Positions 29,951 to 38,068 of a DNA stretch of 64,000 bases are shown here, piece after piece. Each line of letters begins with the position of its first letter. The stretch's first letter is position 1. The DNA comes from Chloroflexota bacterium (GTDB lineage: Bacteria; Chloroflexota; Dehalococcoidia; Lucifugimonadales; GCA-2719675): the NCBI GenBank assembly GCA_002719675.1, contig PBID01000003.1, positions 179,948-243,947 on the forward strand, in the 5' to 3' direction. Below the pieces are notes generated by a model that saw only the letters and a list, made by a program, of their open reading frames with translations, did not search any database and had not been told where the DNA came from. Made by a program: the position numbers and the translations under genes.

Positions 29951-30662
29951 GATTTTCCTGCTTGTTTCCCTTCTCAACTTTTTTAAGATAAATCACATTG
30001 GGTTCTGTTCCTAGTTCTTCTAGCATTTTATAACTACGTTTTTCACCTTTTGATCTAGCTTTGGAGACTTTACTTTCAGGATCATTTAAATTTCCAAACA
30101 CTAACGCATCAGTAGCGCAGGCATTTGTACATGCAGGATTTAAATCTCGTTCGTTTGTTTTTTCTCCAGATTTAGAATTTTTCGATACTCTTCTAATTCT
30201 TTGTATGCAAAAAGTACATTTTTCCATAATTCCACGGCTTCTGACTGTTACATCAGGGTTAAGCTGGTTTTTCAAGCTATCAGGCCATTCTGGTTCCCAG
30301 AAATTAAAGAATCTAACAGTGTATGGACAGTTATTGGCACAAAACCTAGTTCCAATACATCGATTATAAACTTGCACATTTAAACCTTGGTCGTTGTGGT
30401 AAGTTGCTAAAACAGGACAAACTGGTTCGCAAGGAGCTTCATCACAATGTTGGCATAATACGGGAACATATCTAGCTTTCACATTTGGAAATTCACCTTC
30501 CCAGTATCTTTCAATTCTGATCCACTCAATAGCTCTTCTTTGATTGAATATGTCCTCTGTGTTAATAGGTATATTGTTTTCAGATTGGCAAGCAACTACA
30601 CAAGATTGGCACCCTGTACATTTATCTAAATCAACTACCATTCCCCACTTAGTTTCAGCCAT
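29940..30662 (-). CDS. Iron-sulfur subunit of alternative complex III (ActB C-terminal part)
   Basis: 240 residues with four cysteine groups for Fe-S clusters: CTGCQSCVVAC, CQHCDEAPCEPVC, CIGTRFCANNC and CTFC plus a late CTNAC. In the third group the second Cys is Thr, which fits a [3Fe-4S] cluster, as known for this complex. In Rhodothermus and Chloroflexus this domain is the C-terminal half of one ActB protein; here it is a separate gene 44 bases after the molybdopterin-like part. No signal peptide is seen, so export would need the Tat signal of its partner. Confidence 0.85.
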   Translation of the reverse strand: MAETKWGMVVDLDKCTGCQSCVVACQSENNIPINTEDIFNQRRAIEWIRIERYWEGEFPNVKARYVPVLCQHCDEAPCEPVCPVLATYHNDQGLNVQVYNRCIGTRFCANNCPYTVRFFNFWEPEWPDSLKNQLNPDVTVRSRGIMEKCTFCIQRIRRVSKNSKSGEKTNERDLNPACTNACATDALVFGNLNDPESKVSKARSKGEKRSYKMLEELGTEPNVIYLKKVEKGNKQENHVH

Positions 30663-30706
30663 TTGATTGTTTCTCCATATAGTTAAGTTTATTGCAGAAT
30701 AGTGAA

Positions 30707-32995
30707 TTAATGATGCTCATTTTTTTCTCCATCACCATCAATTTTGATTACTTTGCGCTCAGGATCTCGAGGGAAATCTCCTAATTCATTTTCCATCTGA
30801 GGTAATTTTTTCCAATCTCCAGTTTTAGCGATTTGGACTTTCGTAGCCGACCAAGCTAAAGATCCAGTATTGTCGTCTTTTGAAGGATCAAGTATAGACA
30901 ACACATTAGCACCACGGTTTTTAGCATACCTTCCCATAGAAGTATGCCCTTGTCCAACAGGAACACATACAGTATTTGGAGCTGAGGCAGGATTAGGATA
31001 GGCTATAGCTTCTATGCTTTTCCCAGATTGGTTAGTAATTTTTATTATATCTCCCTCAGTGATGTCTAATTTGTTAGCATCTTTCAGGTTAATTTCAACC
31101 CAAGTAGACCATGTGGCAGTTGAAATGGGGTCAGGAAGAGATTGCATCCATGGCAGGTTAGCTCCTGATCCATCGGATATTCCATTTGAAACAAAAGGAA
31201 TAAGGTGGAAATCATACTCTGCATTATCATTAAAAACAGGTGTTGGTAAGTTTTTAAATTTTGGAGGTTTGTTTATTTTACCTTTAAACATATTTTTGAC
31301 ATCCCACCAGCCACCTCTTTGTAACACACCCACCCAAAATTCTTTATCATTTTGAGCTCTTACAGAACCCCTATTAAGATCAAATAGTTTTTTGGAATCT
31401 TCTTTGACTAAATCTTTGATAGAATCAGAATTAATTTTTATATCTAAATCCATTGTTTTTGAAATCGAAATGAGTGAATCGGAGAAGCTTTTATTACCAT
31501 AATGCTTTCCTTTAGACTCAAAAAATGGCCTTACAACGGGTTGTTGAAAACCTAAAGTTTGATATCCAGGGCCAGGGTCTGGTATATTTGTACCCCATTC
31601 TTCCAAAGGGTCTCCTTGGGGTAAAATAAGGTCTGCCATAGATGTGGTGTCATCCATATGTCCAGAAAAACTGACAATTAGTGGCACAGTATTTTCAGAA
31701 GATAAAATTTCTTTGACTTTTAGGCTTCCAGGTAATCCATAAACAGGATCTATATTTGAAGTTAAGAGGATATTAATTTTACCTTCTCTCATATCAGTTG
31801 TGACTTTTTCCCATTCAGAGAAACTACCAGGAATTTCATTGTTGATTAATTCAGGCATTGCTGGTTTTGGCTGGTATATTACACCGCCTTTTTTGCCGAT
31901 GTTATTTACCAAATAATTTAATGAATAAATAGCTGACAAAGAATCAAAACCATTAGTATGAGATCCAACAGAATCTCCCCCAATAGCTAAACTTGGTGAA
32001 TGTTCTATAAATTCATTAGCAATTTTTACAATTTGATCAGCAGTTAAGTAAGGGCTAATAATATTACATACTTTACCAGGACTATATTCTGACATATCGA
32101 ATCTGCCATTATTTGTTAGGCTTGCTATGTTAGCTTGGTTGCCTAGTTTACGCCGAATGATCACGTATGCTATAGACATAGCAAGGAGGCCTTCAGTGCC
32201 AGGATTTACATAAATCCATTCGTCTGCATTTGCAGCAGTCATGGAATACCTTGAACTAACGTGAATCATTTTGCCACGTACATCACCGCCTTGTCTAAAA
32301 TGACCAAAATCTCTTGAGTATTTAGTTGGAGAAACCCAGCTTTCAAGAAAATCTGCTCCAAAAGAGAGGAGGAATTTTGAATTCTTTATATCAAAATCAG
32401 GAATTTGTGTTTGATTAAATACATGATTGATAGCAGATCTTAAGTTCGTAGATTCTATTGGTTCATATATTAAATTTTTACACCCTAAAGAAGTTGTGAA
32501 ATTGTTAAGGATCATTTGAGAATGACCACTAAGTCTATTGTTTGCCATTAATATGGAAGATTTATCATCAATATTTGAAATTTGTTCCGAAACTCTTGCT
32601 ATAGCATCAGTCCAGCTAATTTGCTCCCATTTCCCTGAACCTCTAGGCCCTATACGTACCAGAGGGCTTGAGATACGGTCAGGATTATATAAGGATTGAA
32701 GTGTAGCTTCAGCTCGAGGGGAGTGTTTTCCTTGATTAATTGGATGATCAATATTTCCTTCAATTTTTTTTGCTCTTCCTTCCATAACTCTGACTACAAC
32801 ACCATCCGTGGCGGGAGTAGTATTTATAGAAGTAGCATACCAATTATCGATACCTGTCACTAAATCTTCTGGCATCTCGAAGGGAGCTTGAATAATTAAT
32901 TCTTTTTCAGGTACACCACAAGCTTGAAAAACTACAGCTCCAATTGCTGTACCTCCAAGTAATCCTAAAAATTTTCGTCTTGATGTAGTCAACAT
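30707..32995 (-). CDS. Molybdopterin-oxidoreductase-like subunit of alternative complex III (ActB N-terminal part)
   Basis: 762 residues. The N-terminus has a Tat motif SRRKFLGLLGG followed by a lipobox-like FQAC. The body is a molybdopterin oxidoreductase fold (IEGNIDHPINQGKHSPRAEATLQSLYNPDR; a late DPLEEWGTNIPD block) but the N-terminal CxxC cluster motif is missing, and in this complex the subunit is known to lack the molybdenum cofactor. It forms the large external part of the enzyme. It is followed by its iron-sulfur partner, which is usually fused to it. Confidence 0.9.
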   Translation of the reverse strand: MLTTSRRKFLGLLGGTAIGAVVFQACGVPEKELIIQAPFEMPEDLVTGIDNWYATSINTTPATDGVVVRVMEGRAKKIEGNIDHPINQGKHSPRAEATLQSLYNPDRISSPLVRIGPRGSGKWEQISWTDAIARVSEQISNIDDKSSILMANNRLSGHSQMILNNFTTSLGCKNLIYEPIESTNLRSAINHVFNQTQIPDFDIKNSKFLLSFGADFLESWVSPTKYSRDFGHFRQGGDVRGKMIHVSSRYSMTAANADEWIYVNPGTEGLLAMSIAYVIIRRKLGNQANIASLTNNGRFDMSEYSPGKVCNIISPYLTADQIVKIANEFIEHSPSLAIGGDSVGSHTNGFDSLSAIYSLNYLVNNIGKKGGVIYQPKPAMPELINNEIPGSFSEWEKVTTDMREGKINILLTSNIDPVYGLPGSLKVKEILSSENTVPLIVSFSGHMDDTTSMADLILPQGDPLEEWGTNIPDPGPGYQTLGFQQPVVRPFFESKGKHYGNKSFSDSLISISKTMDLDIKINSDSIKDLVKEDSKKLFDLNRGSVRAQNDKEFWVGVLQRGGWWDVKNMFKGKINKPPKFKNLPTPVFNDNAEYDFHLIPFVSNGISDGSGANLPWMQSLPDPISTATWSTWVEINLKDANKLDITEGDIIKITNQSGKSIEAIAYPNPASAPNTVCVPVGQGHTSMGRYAKNRGANVLSILDPSKDDNTGSLAWSATKVQIAKTGDWKKLPQMENELGDFPRDPERKVIKIDGDGEKNEHH

Positions 32996-33020
32996 TTACC
33001 CTTATTGAATATTAAATTGT

Positions 33021-33629
33021 TTAGTAATGACAGGTTGTGCAATCAGTAGGTCCGTCATTTTTCTTATGGCAATCAACACAATCACCCATTTTTAATTCTC
33101 TAGCTTGTCTAACTTTTTCCATTTCAGCAACATTGCCATGACATATTGAACAAGTTTGAGCGGGTTCCACATTATTTTTTTCAGAAAAATGTTTAACATG
33201 GGCTTCATGTATGAAATGAGCGTGATCTGGAACTCGATGTACTCTTATCCAGTCGATAGTTCCTTTAGACGCATAAATAGATCGTAATTTTTCAATTTCC
33301 TCCAGATCATCCCCCACGCTTTTATGACAGGTCATGCACAGGGTAACCGAAGGCACAGAAGCAGAAGCTTCTGATGTTACAGTTCTATGGCAAAAGGTAC
33401 AGTCAAGGCCTAATTCCTCGACGTGGGTTTTATGAGGAAATTTAATTGGTTGGTCTGGACCTTCGTTAAGACCAAAAACATCTAGTGGTAACCCGAACCA
33501 AGCAGACAGGACAAAAGAAAGTAAAGTTATGGCAACAGTTGCACCAATAAGACCAACAATAGATAGTATTACCAAGTAAATTAGGTTTTTTTTGTTACGT
33601 TTTGGTAGTTGAAAATCTCCAGGAATCAA
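33021..33629 (-). CDS. actA: Pentaheme cytochrome c, ActA of alternative complex III
   Basis: 202 residues: one N-terminal membrane anchor (about 15-42) and five heme motifs, CTFCH, CMTCH, CSICH, CVDCH and CTTCH. Several isolated His residues (HKTHVEE, HFIHEAHVKH) are likely distal ligands. Five hemes match ActA. It starts with TTG behind GAGGT. It precedes the ActB genes and follows the 111-residue membrane protein. Confidence 0.9.
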   Translation of the reverse strand: MIPGDFQLPKRNKKNLIYLVILSIVGLIGATVAITLLSFVLSAWFGLPLDVFGLNEGPDQPIKFPHKTHVEELGLDCTFCHRTVTSEASASVPSVTLCMTCHKSVGDDLEEIEKLRSIYASKGTIDWIRVHRVPDHAHFIHEAHVKHFSEKNNVEPAQTCSICHGNVAEMEKVRQARELKMGDCVDCHKKNDGPTDCTTCHY

Positions 33630-33677
33630 ATTGCTTTGACCTCAACTAAATTTTTAACAAAAATTTTCATTAATATT

Positions 33678-34013
33678 TTATATCCAAATAGCATCATAAA
33701 TTTCTTTTACTACAGGCAGTGCACTAAAAGCTGTATATAGCAGATAAATTAAAGCCACAAATCCAGCTATACATACTGCATAGCAAGCTTTTTGTATTTT
33801 TAGTAGGAAAGAAACAAACTTAGGGTTTTCTAGTTTTGCTCCGTTGATTATAGACAAAGGGCTGTCTTGAGAATCTATAAGAGAGGGAATAAATATATAC
33901 CCTATAAGCAAATTGGTTGCAATAATAATAACTGCTCCAACAGAATAAAACATAAAATTAACAAATTGACTTATTTGAGCCCAGTGAGTACCGGTAATTG
34001 TGATGGGATCCAT
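33678..34013 (-). CDS. Small membrane protein heading the complex III operon
   Basis: 111 residues with three probable membrane helices (about 18-42, 70-90 and 88-104) and a short outer N-terminus. I do not recognise the family. It is the first gene of the operon, 48 bases before actA, and lies just downstream of the minus-strand promoter at 34.1 kb. Chloroflexus carries an extra small actG gene in this operon; identity with it is only a guess. Confidence 0.6.
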   Translation of the reverse strand: MDPITITGTHWAQISQFVNFMFYSVGAVIIIATNLLIGYIFIPSLIDSQDSPLSIINGAKLENPKFVSFLLKIQKACYAVCIAGFVALIYLLYTAFSALPVVKEIYDAIWI

Positions 34014-34085
34014 TAATTTACCTAGATTGCGTTTTCCTTTAAAAAGTATATGGAAGCTATAGCCATTAACTATCCAACCTGAATA

Positions 34086-34165
34086 ATTCTATAAATATTG
34101 ATTTAATGTGTCAATTGAAATTTTGGTAATTTCAATTGACAAAATTGTATATAAACAAGTATACA
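34086..34165. promoter_or_regulatory. Symmetrical divergent promoter with 14-bp inverted repeat
   Basis: A perfect inverted repeat has arms TGTCAATTGAAATT (34109-34122) and AATTTCAATTGACA (34128-34141) around a 5-base loop. Each arm ends in TTGACA reading outward. Leftward (minus), TTGACA is followed after 17 bases by TAGAAT (34091-34086), toward the complex III operon. Rightward (plus), TTGACA (34136-34141) is followed after 18 bases by TATACA (34160-34165), toward the thiolase. The repeat is a candidate operator able to control both directions at once. Confidence 0.65.
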
Positions 34166-34254
34166 CTTCTATTATATTGGGTTTTTATAAATAATTGGCC
34201 TTTCAAGTAGCATTATTTTGAGTAATTAGCAATGTAAATTTGTTTTCAATGATA

Positions 34255-34263
34255 TGGTACAAT
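34255..34263 (+). promoter_or_regulatory. Extended -10 element before the thiolase gene
   Basis: TGG-TACAAT (TACAAT at 34258-34263), 27 bases before the ATG. No good -35 box lies 17 bases upstream (TAAATT). It could be a second, gene-proximal promoter. Confidence 0.4.
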
Positions 34264-34289
34264 TCAAACGAAAATTATTAGGTTAAGAC

Positions 34290-35465
34290 ATGAAAGAAGC
34301 TGTAATAGTAAGCGGGGCAAGAACTCCGATAGGAAGATTTGGTGGTTCCTTAAAGGATGTTTCTGCTTCAAAACTGGGAGCTACTGCTATCAAGGGAGCT
34401 CTAAAATTTTCTGGTATCAACAGCGAGGATGTTGATGAAGTTGTTTTTGGAAATTCTATACAAGGGGCTGAAGCTGGATATGCAGCTAGGCTATCTTCAT
34501 TGCTTGCTGGGTTGCCTAAAGAAGTTCCATCGGTCGCAATTAATAAACAATGTGCATCAGGCTTGGAAGCAATCAACATAGCGGCTCAGTTAATAATTTC
34601 TAATCAAGCAGACATAGTAATAGCAGGAGGTACTGAAAGTATGAGTCAGTCTCCATTTGTTAAGACCTATGAATCTAGATTTGGGAGTGAAAGTACAAAT
34701 TCAGATGCTTTGATTAATTCAATTTCTTGTCCAGTTAATCAGTATCATATGGGTGTGACTGCTGAGAATTTAGCATCTAAGTACAAGATTTCAAGAAAAG
34801 CCCAAGATATTTATTCGTTAGAAAGCCAACGCAGGGCAGTTACAGCCATTACAGATTCAAAATTTAAGAAACAAATAGTTGAAGTAAAAATTTCTTCTGA
34901 ATCTGAGGCTGCCTTTGTAAATCAAGATGAATGCCCCAGGCCTGATTCTACTTTAAATAAGTTAAGTAAATTGCCTCCAGTTTTTCAAGAAAATGGAACT
35001 GTAACAGCTGGAAATTCTTCTGTAATAAGTGACGGTGCAGCAGCAGTGGTAATTATGTCATTGGATAAGTGTAAGAGTTTAGGAATTAAACCTAAGCTTA
35101 GGTGGGTTAGTAGAGGAGTTGCAGGTGTTGAACCATCTTTAATGGGGACAGGTCCTGTTCCAGCATTGGGTAAGGCAATTTTGTCAGCTGGGTTAACTTT
35201 GGATGATTTAGATTTGATTGAACTAAACGAAGCATTTGCTTCTCAATCTATTTATTGTATTCAAGAACTAGGATTAGACATGCAAAAAACAAATGTAAAT
35301 GGTAGTGGGATCAGTTTAGGCCATCCAATAGGTGCAACTGGCGCAGTATTAGTAGTTAAATTGATGGAAGAGATGAATTTAAATAATCATTTATTTGGAG
35401 GGGTTTCTTTGTGTGTTGGTGGCGGACAAGGTATAGCAAGTATTTTTGAAAATGTTCAAATTTGA
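34290..35465 (+). CDS. Acetyl-CoA C-acyltransferase (thiolase)
   Basis: 391 residues, the usual thiolase length. Catalytic residues are visible: the nucleophilic Cys in NKQCASGLEA, His in GSGISLGHPIGATGA and the second Cys in SLCVGGGQG; NEAFA is also conserved. It condenses or cleaves acetoacetyl-CoA or 3-oxoacyl-CoA. No hydroxyacyl-CoA dehydrogenase is adjacent, so biosynthetic or degradative use is open. It starts behind AGGTT and heads a plus-strand run continuing to ccmE. Confidence 0.9.
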   Translation: MKEAVIVSGARTPIGRFGGSLKDVSASKLGATAIKGALKFSGINSEDVDEVVFGNSIQGAEAGYAARLSSLLAGLPKEVPSVAINKQCASGLEAINIAAQLIISNQADIVIAGGTESMSQSPFVKTYESRFGSESTNSDALINSISCPVNQYHMGVTAENLASKYKISRKAQDIYSLESQRRAVTAITDSKFKKQIVEVKISSESEAAFVNQDECPRPDSTLNKLSKLPPVFQENGTVTAGNSSVISDGAAAVVIMSLDKCKSLGIKPKLRWVSRGVAGVEPSLMGTGPVPALGKAILSAGLTLDDLDLIELNEAFASQSIYCIQELGLDMQKTNVNGSGISLGHPIGATGAVLVVKLMEEMNLNNHLFGGVSLCVGGGQGIASIFENVQI

Positions 35466-35517
35466 TAGTTCGGATGTATATTTTGCAAACAATAATATAA
35501 TAATTTGAAGGTTTGTT

Positions 35518-36681
35518 ATGAAAATTACTAAAGTAAATACAATTTGTATTAAAGGTCAAACTGGCAGACCTCAAATCATTGTAAAAGTAGACACAGATGT
35601 TGGTATATATGGTCTTGGCGAAGCTGGAGTCCCGAATTGGGGTAAATCAGTTATTGAAGCGATTAAACATCTTTCTGAATTAGTTATAGGTGAAGACCCT
35701 TTTGAGACCGAAAAGTTGTGGCAGAGTATGTTTCGGCGAGGGTTTTTTCCTGCCGATAGAGTTTATTCATCAGCAATTAGTGCGTTAGATATAGCTTTTT
35801 GGGATATCAAAGGTAAAGCAACAGGGTTGCCTGTTTACAAATTATTGGGAGGCCCTTTAAGAGACAAAATTGTATGTTACACACATTGTGAAGACGCAAA
35901 AAATACAGATAAATTAATTCAAAGTTGTATAAAAAAAGTTGAACAAGGCTGGAAGTTTTTAAGATGGAGCCAGCCAGTCACTGGAGATGAAAATCCTGAA
36001 GGTATTCAGGTGCTTGAGCCTTTAGAATCAATTGATTTAGTTGAATCTCAAGCAAATCAAGTTAGAAAAACGGTGGGAAAAGAAATCCAAATTTGCTTAG
36101 ATGTTCACACTAGGTTAGATATGGCTCATTCTATAACTTTATTTAAGATTTTGGAGCCATACCGTTTGTTTTTTATTGAAGATCCATTAAGATCTGAGAG
36201 TTCAGCAAGTTATAGAACTCTTGCTAAGCATGCAACTACGCCTATAGCAGCTGGAGAACAATGGGTTGGAAAGTGGGCATTTAGAGAAGTAATTGAGGAA
36301 GAATTGATTCAGTATGCAAGGATTGATTTATGTATTGTTGGAGGATTGACAGAGGCTTTAAAGATTGCCCATTGGTGTGAAACTCATTACATAGATATTG
36401 TTCCACATAATCCTTGGGGGCCAATTAGTTCGGCTGTGTGCGCGGCATTGTGTATGGCCTGTACTAATGTAGGGGTATTAGAAATGCCAGAAATTCCAGG
36501 AAATTTAGATAAGGATATTTTCCCTGTTCAATTACAATGGGAACGAGGGTATGTAATTCCTCAAGATATACCAGGCTTAGGTGTAGATATAGATATGGAT
36601 ATTGCAGAAAAATATAGAACAGTTCCTAATTCATGGCATCCTCATCTTGTTAGAAATGACGGTTCGTTGACTAATTGGTAG
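35518..36681 (+). CDS. Enolase-superfamily dehydratase (mandelate racemase/galactonate dehydratase-like)
   Basis: 387 residues. The N-terminal capping domain is followed by a TIM barrel with the metal ligands Asp (CLDVHTRLD), Glu (FIEDPL) and Glu (AAGEQW), and the catalytic His in VPHNPWGPIS, the arrangement of sugar-acid dehydratases such as DgoD or ManD. The N-terminal SAISALDIAFWDIKGKATG is a superfamily signature. Such enzymes turn aldonates to 2-keto-3-deoxy acids, which HpcH/HpaI aldolases (3814 and 48329) could cleave. The exact sugar acid is unknown. Confidence 0.85.
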   Translation: MKITKVNTICIKGQTGRPQIIVKVDTDVGIYGLGEAGVPNWGKSVIEAIKHLSELVIGEDPFETEKLWQSMFRRGFFPADRVYSSAISALDIAFWDIKGKATGLPVYKLLGGPLRDKIVCYTHCEDAKNTDKLIQSCIKKVEQGWKFLRWSQPVTGDENPEGIQVLEPLESIDLVESQANQVRKTVGKEIQICLDVHTRLDMAHSITLFKILEPYRLFFIEDPLRSESSASYRTLAKHATTPIAAGEQWVGKWAFREVIEEELIQYARIDLCIVGGLTEALKIAHWCETHYIDIVPHNPWGPISSAVCAALCMACTNVGVLEMPEIPGNLDKDIFPVQLQWERGYVIPQDIPGLGVDIDMDIAEKYRTVPNSWHPHLVRNDGSLTNW

Positions 36682-36742
36682 ACGAGATATTTCATTTGTA
36701 GTAAATTTGTTAATGATAATTTTTCAATCTGAGGAGAAGGTA

Positions 36743-37432
36743 TTGGCAAAAAACATTTCAACATTTGAAATTTTTTGGGTTTTTTCTTCTATAACTTTAA
36801 TTGCTTCCCTAGGAATTCTTTTTATTTGGGTTCCAACTGATGCAAACCTTGGTATTTCTCAAAAAATATTTTACCTACATGTTCCCTCTGCTATTTTAGG
36901 AATGATTAGTATAGCAATAGTAGCATTTTTAAGTATTCTTTATTTATTAAATACTGAAAAGAAAAAATGGGATGATTTAGCATATTCATTTTCAGAAGTT
37001 GGTATGGTATTCCTTACCATAGCATTAATAAGTGGTTCTTTGTGGTCAAAACCTGCTTGGGGTGTATGGTGGACATGGGAGCCTAAATTAACTTTGACGT
37101 TAGTATTATGGTTTATATATGTTGCTTATTTGATGATGAGATCGTATATGTCAGGGTCTGGAAATGAGGCCAAATTTGGATCAGTAGTTGCTCTAATAGG
37201 AGCAATTGACGCGCCGCTGATATATTATGCTACTGAACTTTGGAGATCGGCACATCCAGGGGCTGTGGTGGGGCCTAATGCTGAATCTGGGGCTTTAGAT
37301 GAAAGAATGTTTTTTGGGTTAATTGCTTCATTTATCGCGTTATCATTTATGTTCATATATTTTGTTTCTAATAGGTATTTTTTAAGAAGTACTGAAACAA
37401 GGATGAATTTTATTGTTAGGAAATTAAATTGA
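36743..37432 (+). CDS. ccmC: Heme exporter/handling protein CcmC
   Basis: About 229 residues with six membrane helices and the tryptophan-rich heme motif WGVWWTWEPKLT on the outer face, flanked by conserved His (YLHVPSA and SAHPGAV). CcmC loads heme onto CcmE during cytochrome c maturation. I prefer the TTG at 36743, 6 bases after GAGGAG at 36731-36736, to the unsupported upstream start at 36707. The family motif usually ends in Asp; here it is Glu. It is followed by ccmD and ccmE. Confidence 0.9.
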   Translation: MAKNISTFEIFWVFSSITLIASLGILFIWVPTDANLGISQKIFYLHVPSAILGMISIAIVAFLSILYLLNTEKKKWDDLAYSFSEVGMVFLTIALISGSLWSKPAWGVWWTWEPKLTLTLVLWFIYVAYLMMRSYMSGSGNEAKFGSVVALIGAIDAPLIYYATELWRSAHPGAVVGPNAESGALDERMFFGLIASFIALSFMFIYFVSNRYFLRSTETRMNFIVRKLN

Positions 37433-37465
37433 TGTTTTTTGGTGAAATATTTCAGGAGATTTAAA

Positions 37466-37600
37466 TTGGAATTTTTGGTTGCTGCATATTTGATTGCTTG
37501 GGTGATTTTTTTTGGATATTCTTTTATTCTTTCCAGGAAAATTAAAGATTTAAAAAATGATATTAAAGAATTAGAGATTCGTATTAGGGAAGATTCTTAA
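37466..37600 (+). CDS. ccmD: CcmD-like small protein
   Basis: A 44-residue product starting at a TTG, with AGGAG (37454-37458) 7 bases upstream. It has one membrane helix (about 4-22, LVAAYLIAWVIFFGYSF) with the AY...W...GY pattern of CcmD and a charged coiled tail ending in REDS. It stops at TAA 37598-37600, whose last base starts the ccmE ATG. CcmD is needed to release heme-loaded CcmE from CcmC. Length, composition and position support the call. Confidence 0.8.
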   Translation: MEFLVAAYLIAWVIFFGYSFILSRKIKDLKNDIKELEIRIREDS

Positions 37601-38058
37601 TGGGCAAAACTGATGCATTAGAGCAAAAACCAGATTTTCGCGAACAGGAAATTGGTTTTATTTATGCACATAGGATCAAATTAATCATTGCTATATTGGT
37701 TTTGGTTTTAGCTGTAGGATATTTAGCTTTTAATGCATGGGATAGTGCAAAAGTTTACTATTACACAGTTTCAGAAATTAAAGAAATTGGCCCTACCAGT
37801 GAAGGACAGTTTGTTAGGGTTAGCGGCAAGTTAATTGATGGTACTTTTGAAAGAGTTGAAAATACTACTTTGGCATCTTTTATACTCACTGATGGAACGG
37901 AAACTGTTCAGGCAATACATCAAGGTATAATTCCTGACCTGTTTTTCAATGAACATTCTGAAATAATTTTAGAAGGAAGATATACTCAAGACAAAGTTTT
38001 CCAGAGTAAAAATATTATAGTCAAATGTCCTTCAAAATATGTTGCATCTTCAAGTTAA
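37600..38058 (+). CDS. ccmE: Cytochrome c maturation heme chaperone CcmE, Cys type
   Basis: 152 residues: a short cytoplasmic part, one membrane anchor (about 28-45) and the OB-fold domain with VRVSGKLIDGTF and ILTDGTETV. The heme-binding motif near the end is C143-PSK-Y147 instead of the usual HxxxY, so heme would attach to Cys. This CxxxY form is known from archaea and Desulfovibrio-like bacteria and belongs to the variant called system I*, which lacks CcmH. The remaining ccm genes (A, B, F, G) are not in the window. It should serve the cytochromes of the complex III operon. Confidence 0.9.
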   Translation: MGKTDALEQKPDFREQEIGFIYAHRIKLIIAILVLVLAVGYLAFNAWDSAKVYYYTVSEIKEIGPTSEGQFVRVSGKLIDGTFERVENTTLASFILTDGTETVQAIHQGIIPDLFFNEHSEIILEGRYTQDKVFQSKNIIVKCPSKYVASSS

Positions 38059-38068
38059 AATATTAGAA

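Noticed and set aside
31014-31355. 113-residue plus-strand frame inside the ActB gene
   Set aside because: Antisense to a well-supported 762-residue protein; no motif and no ribosome binding site.
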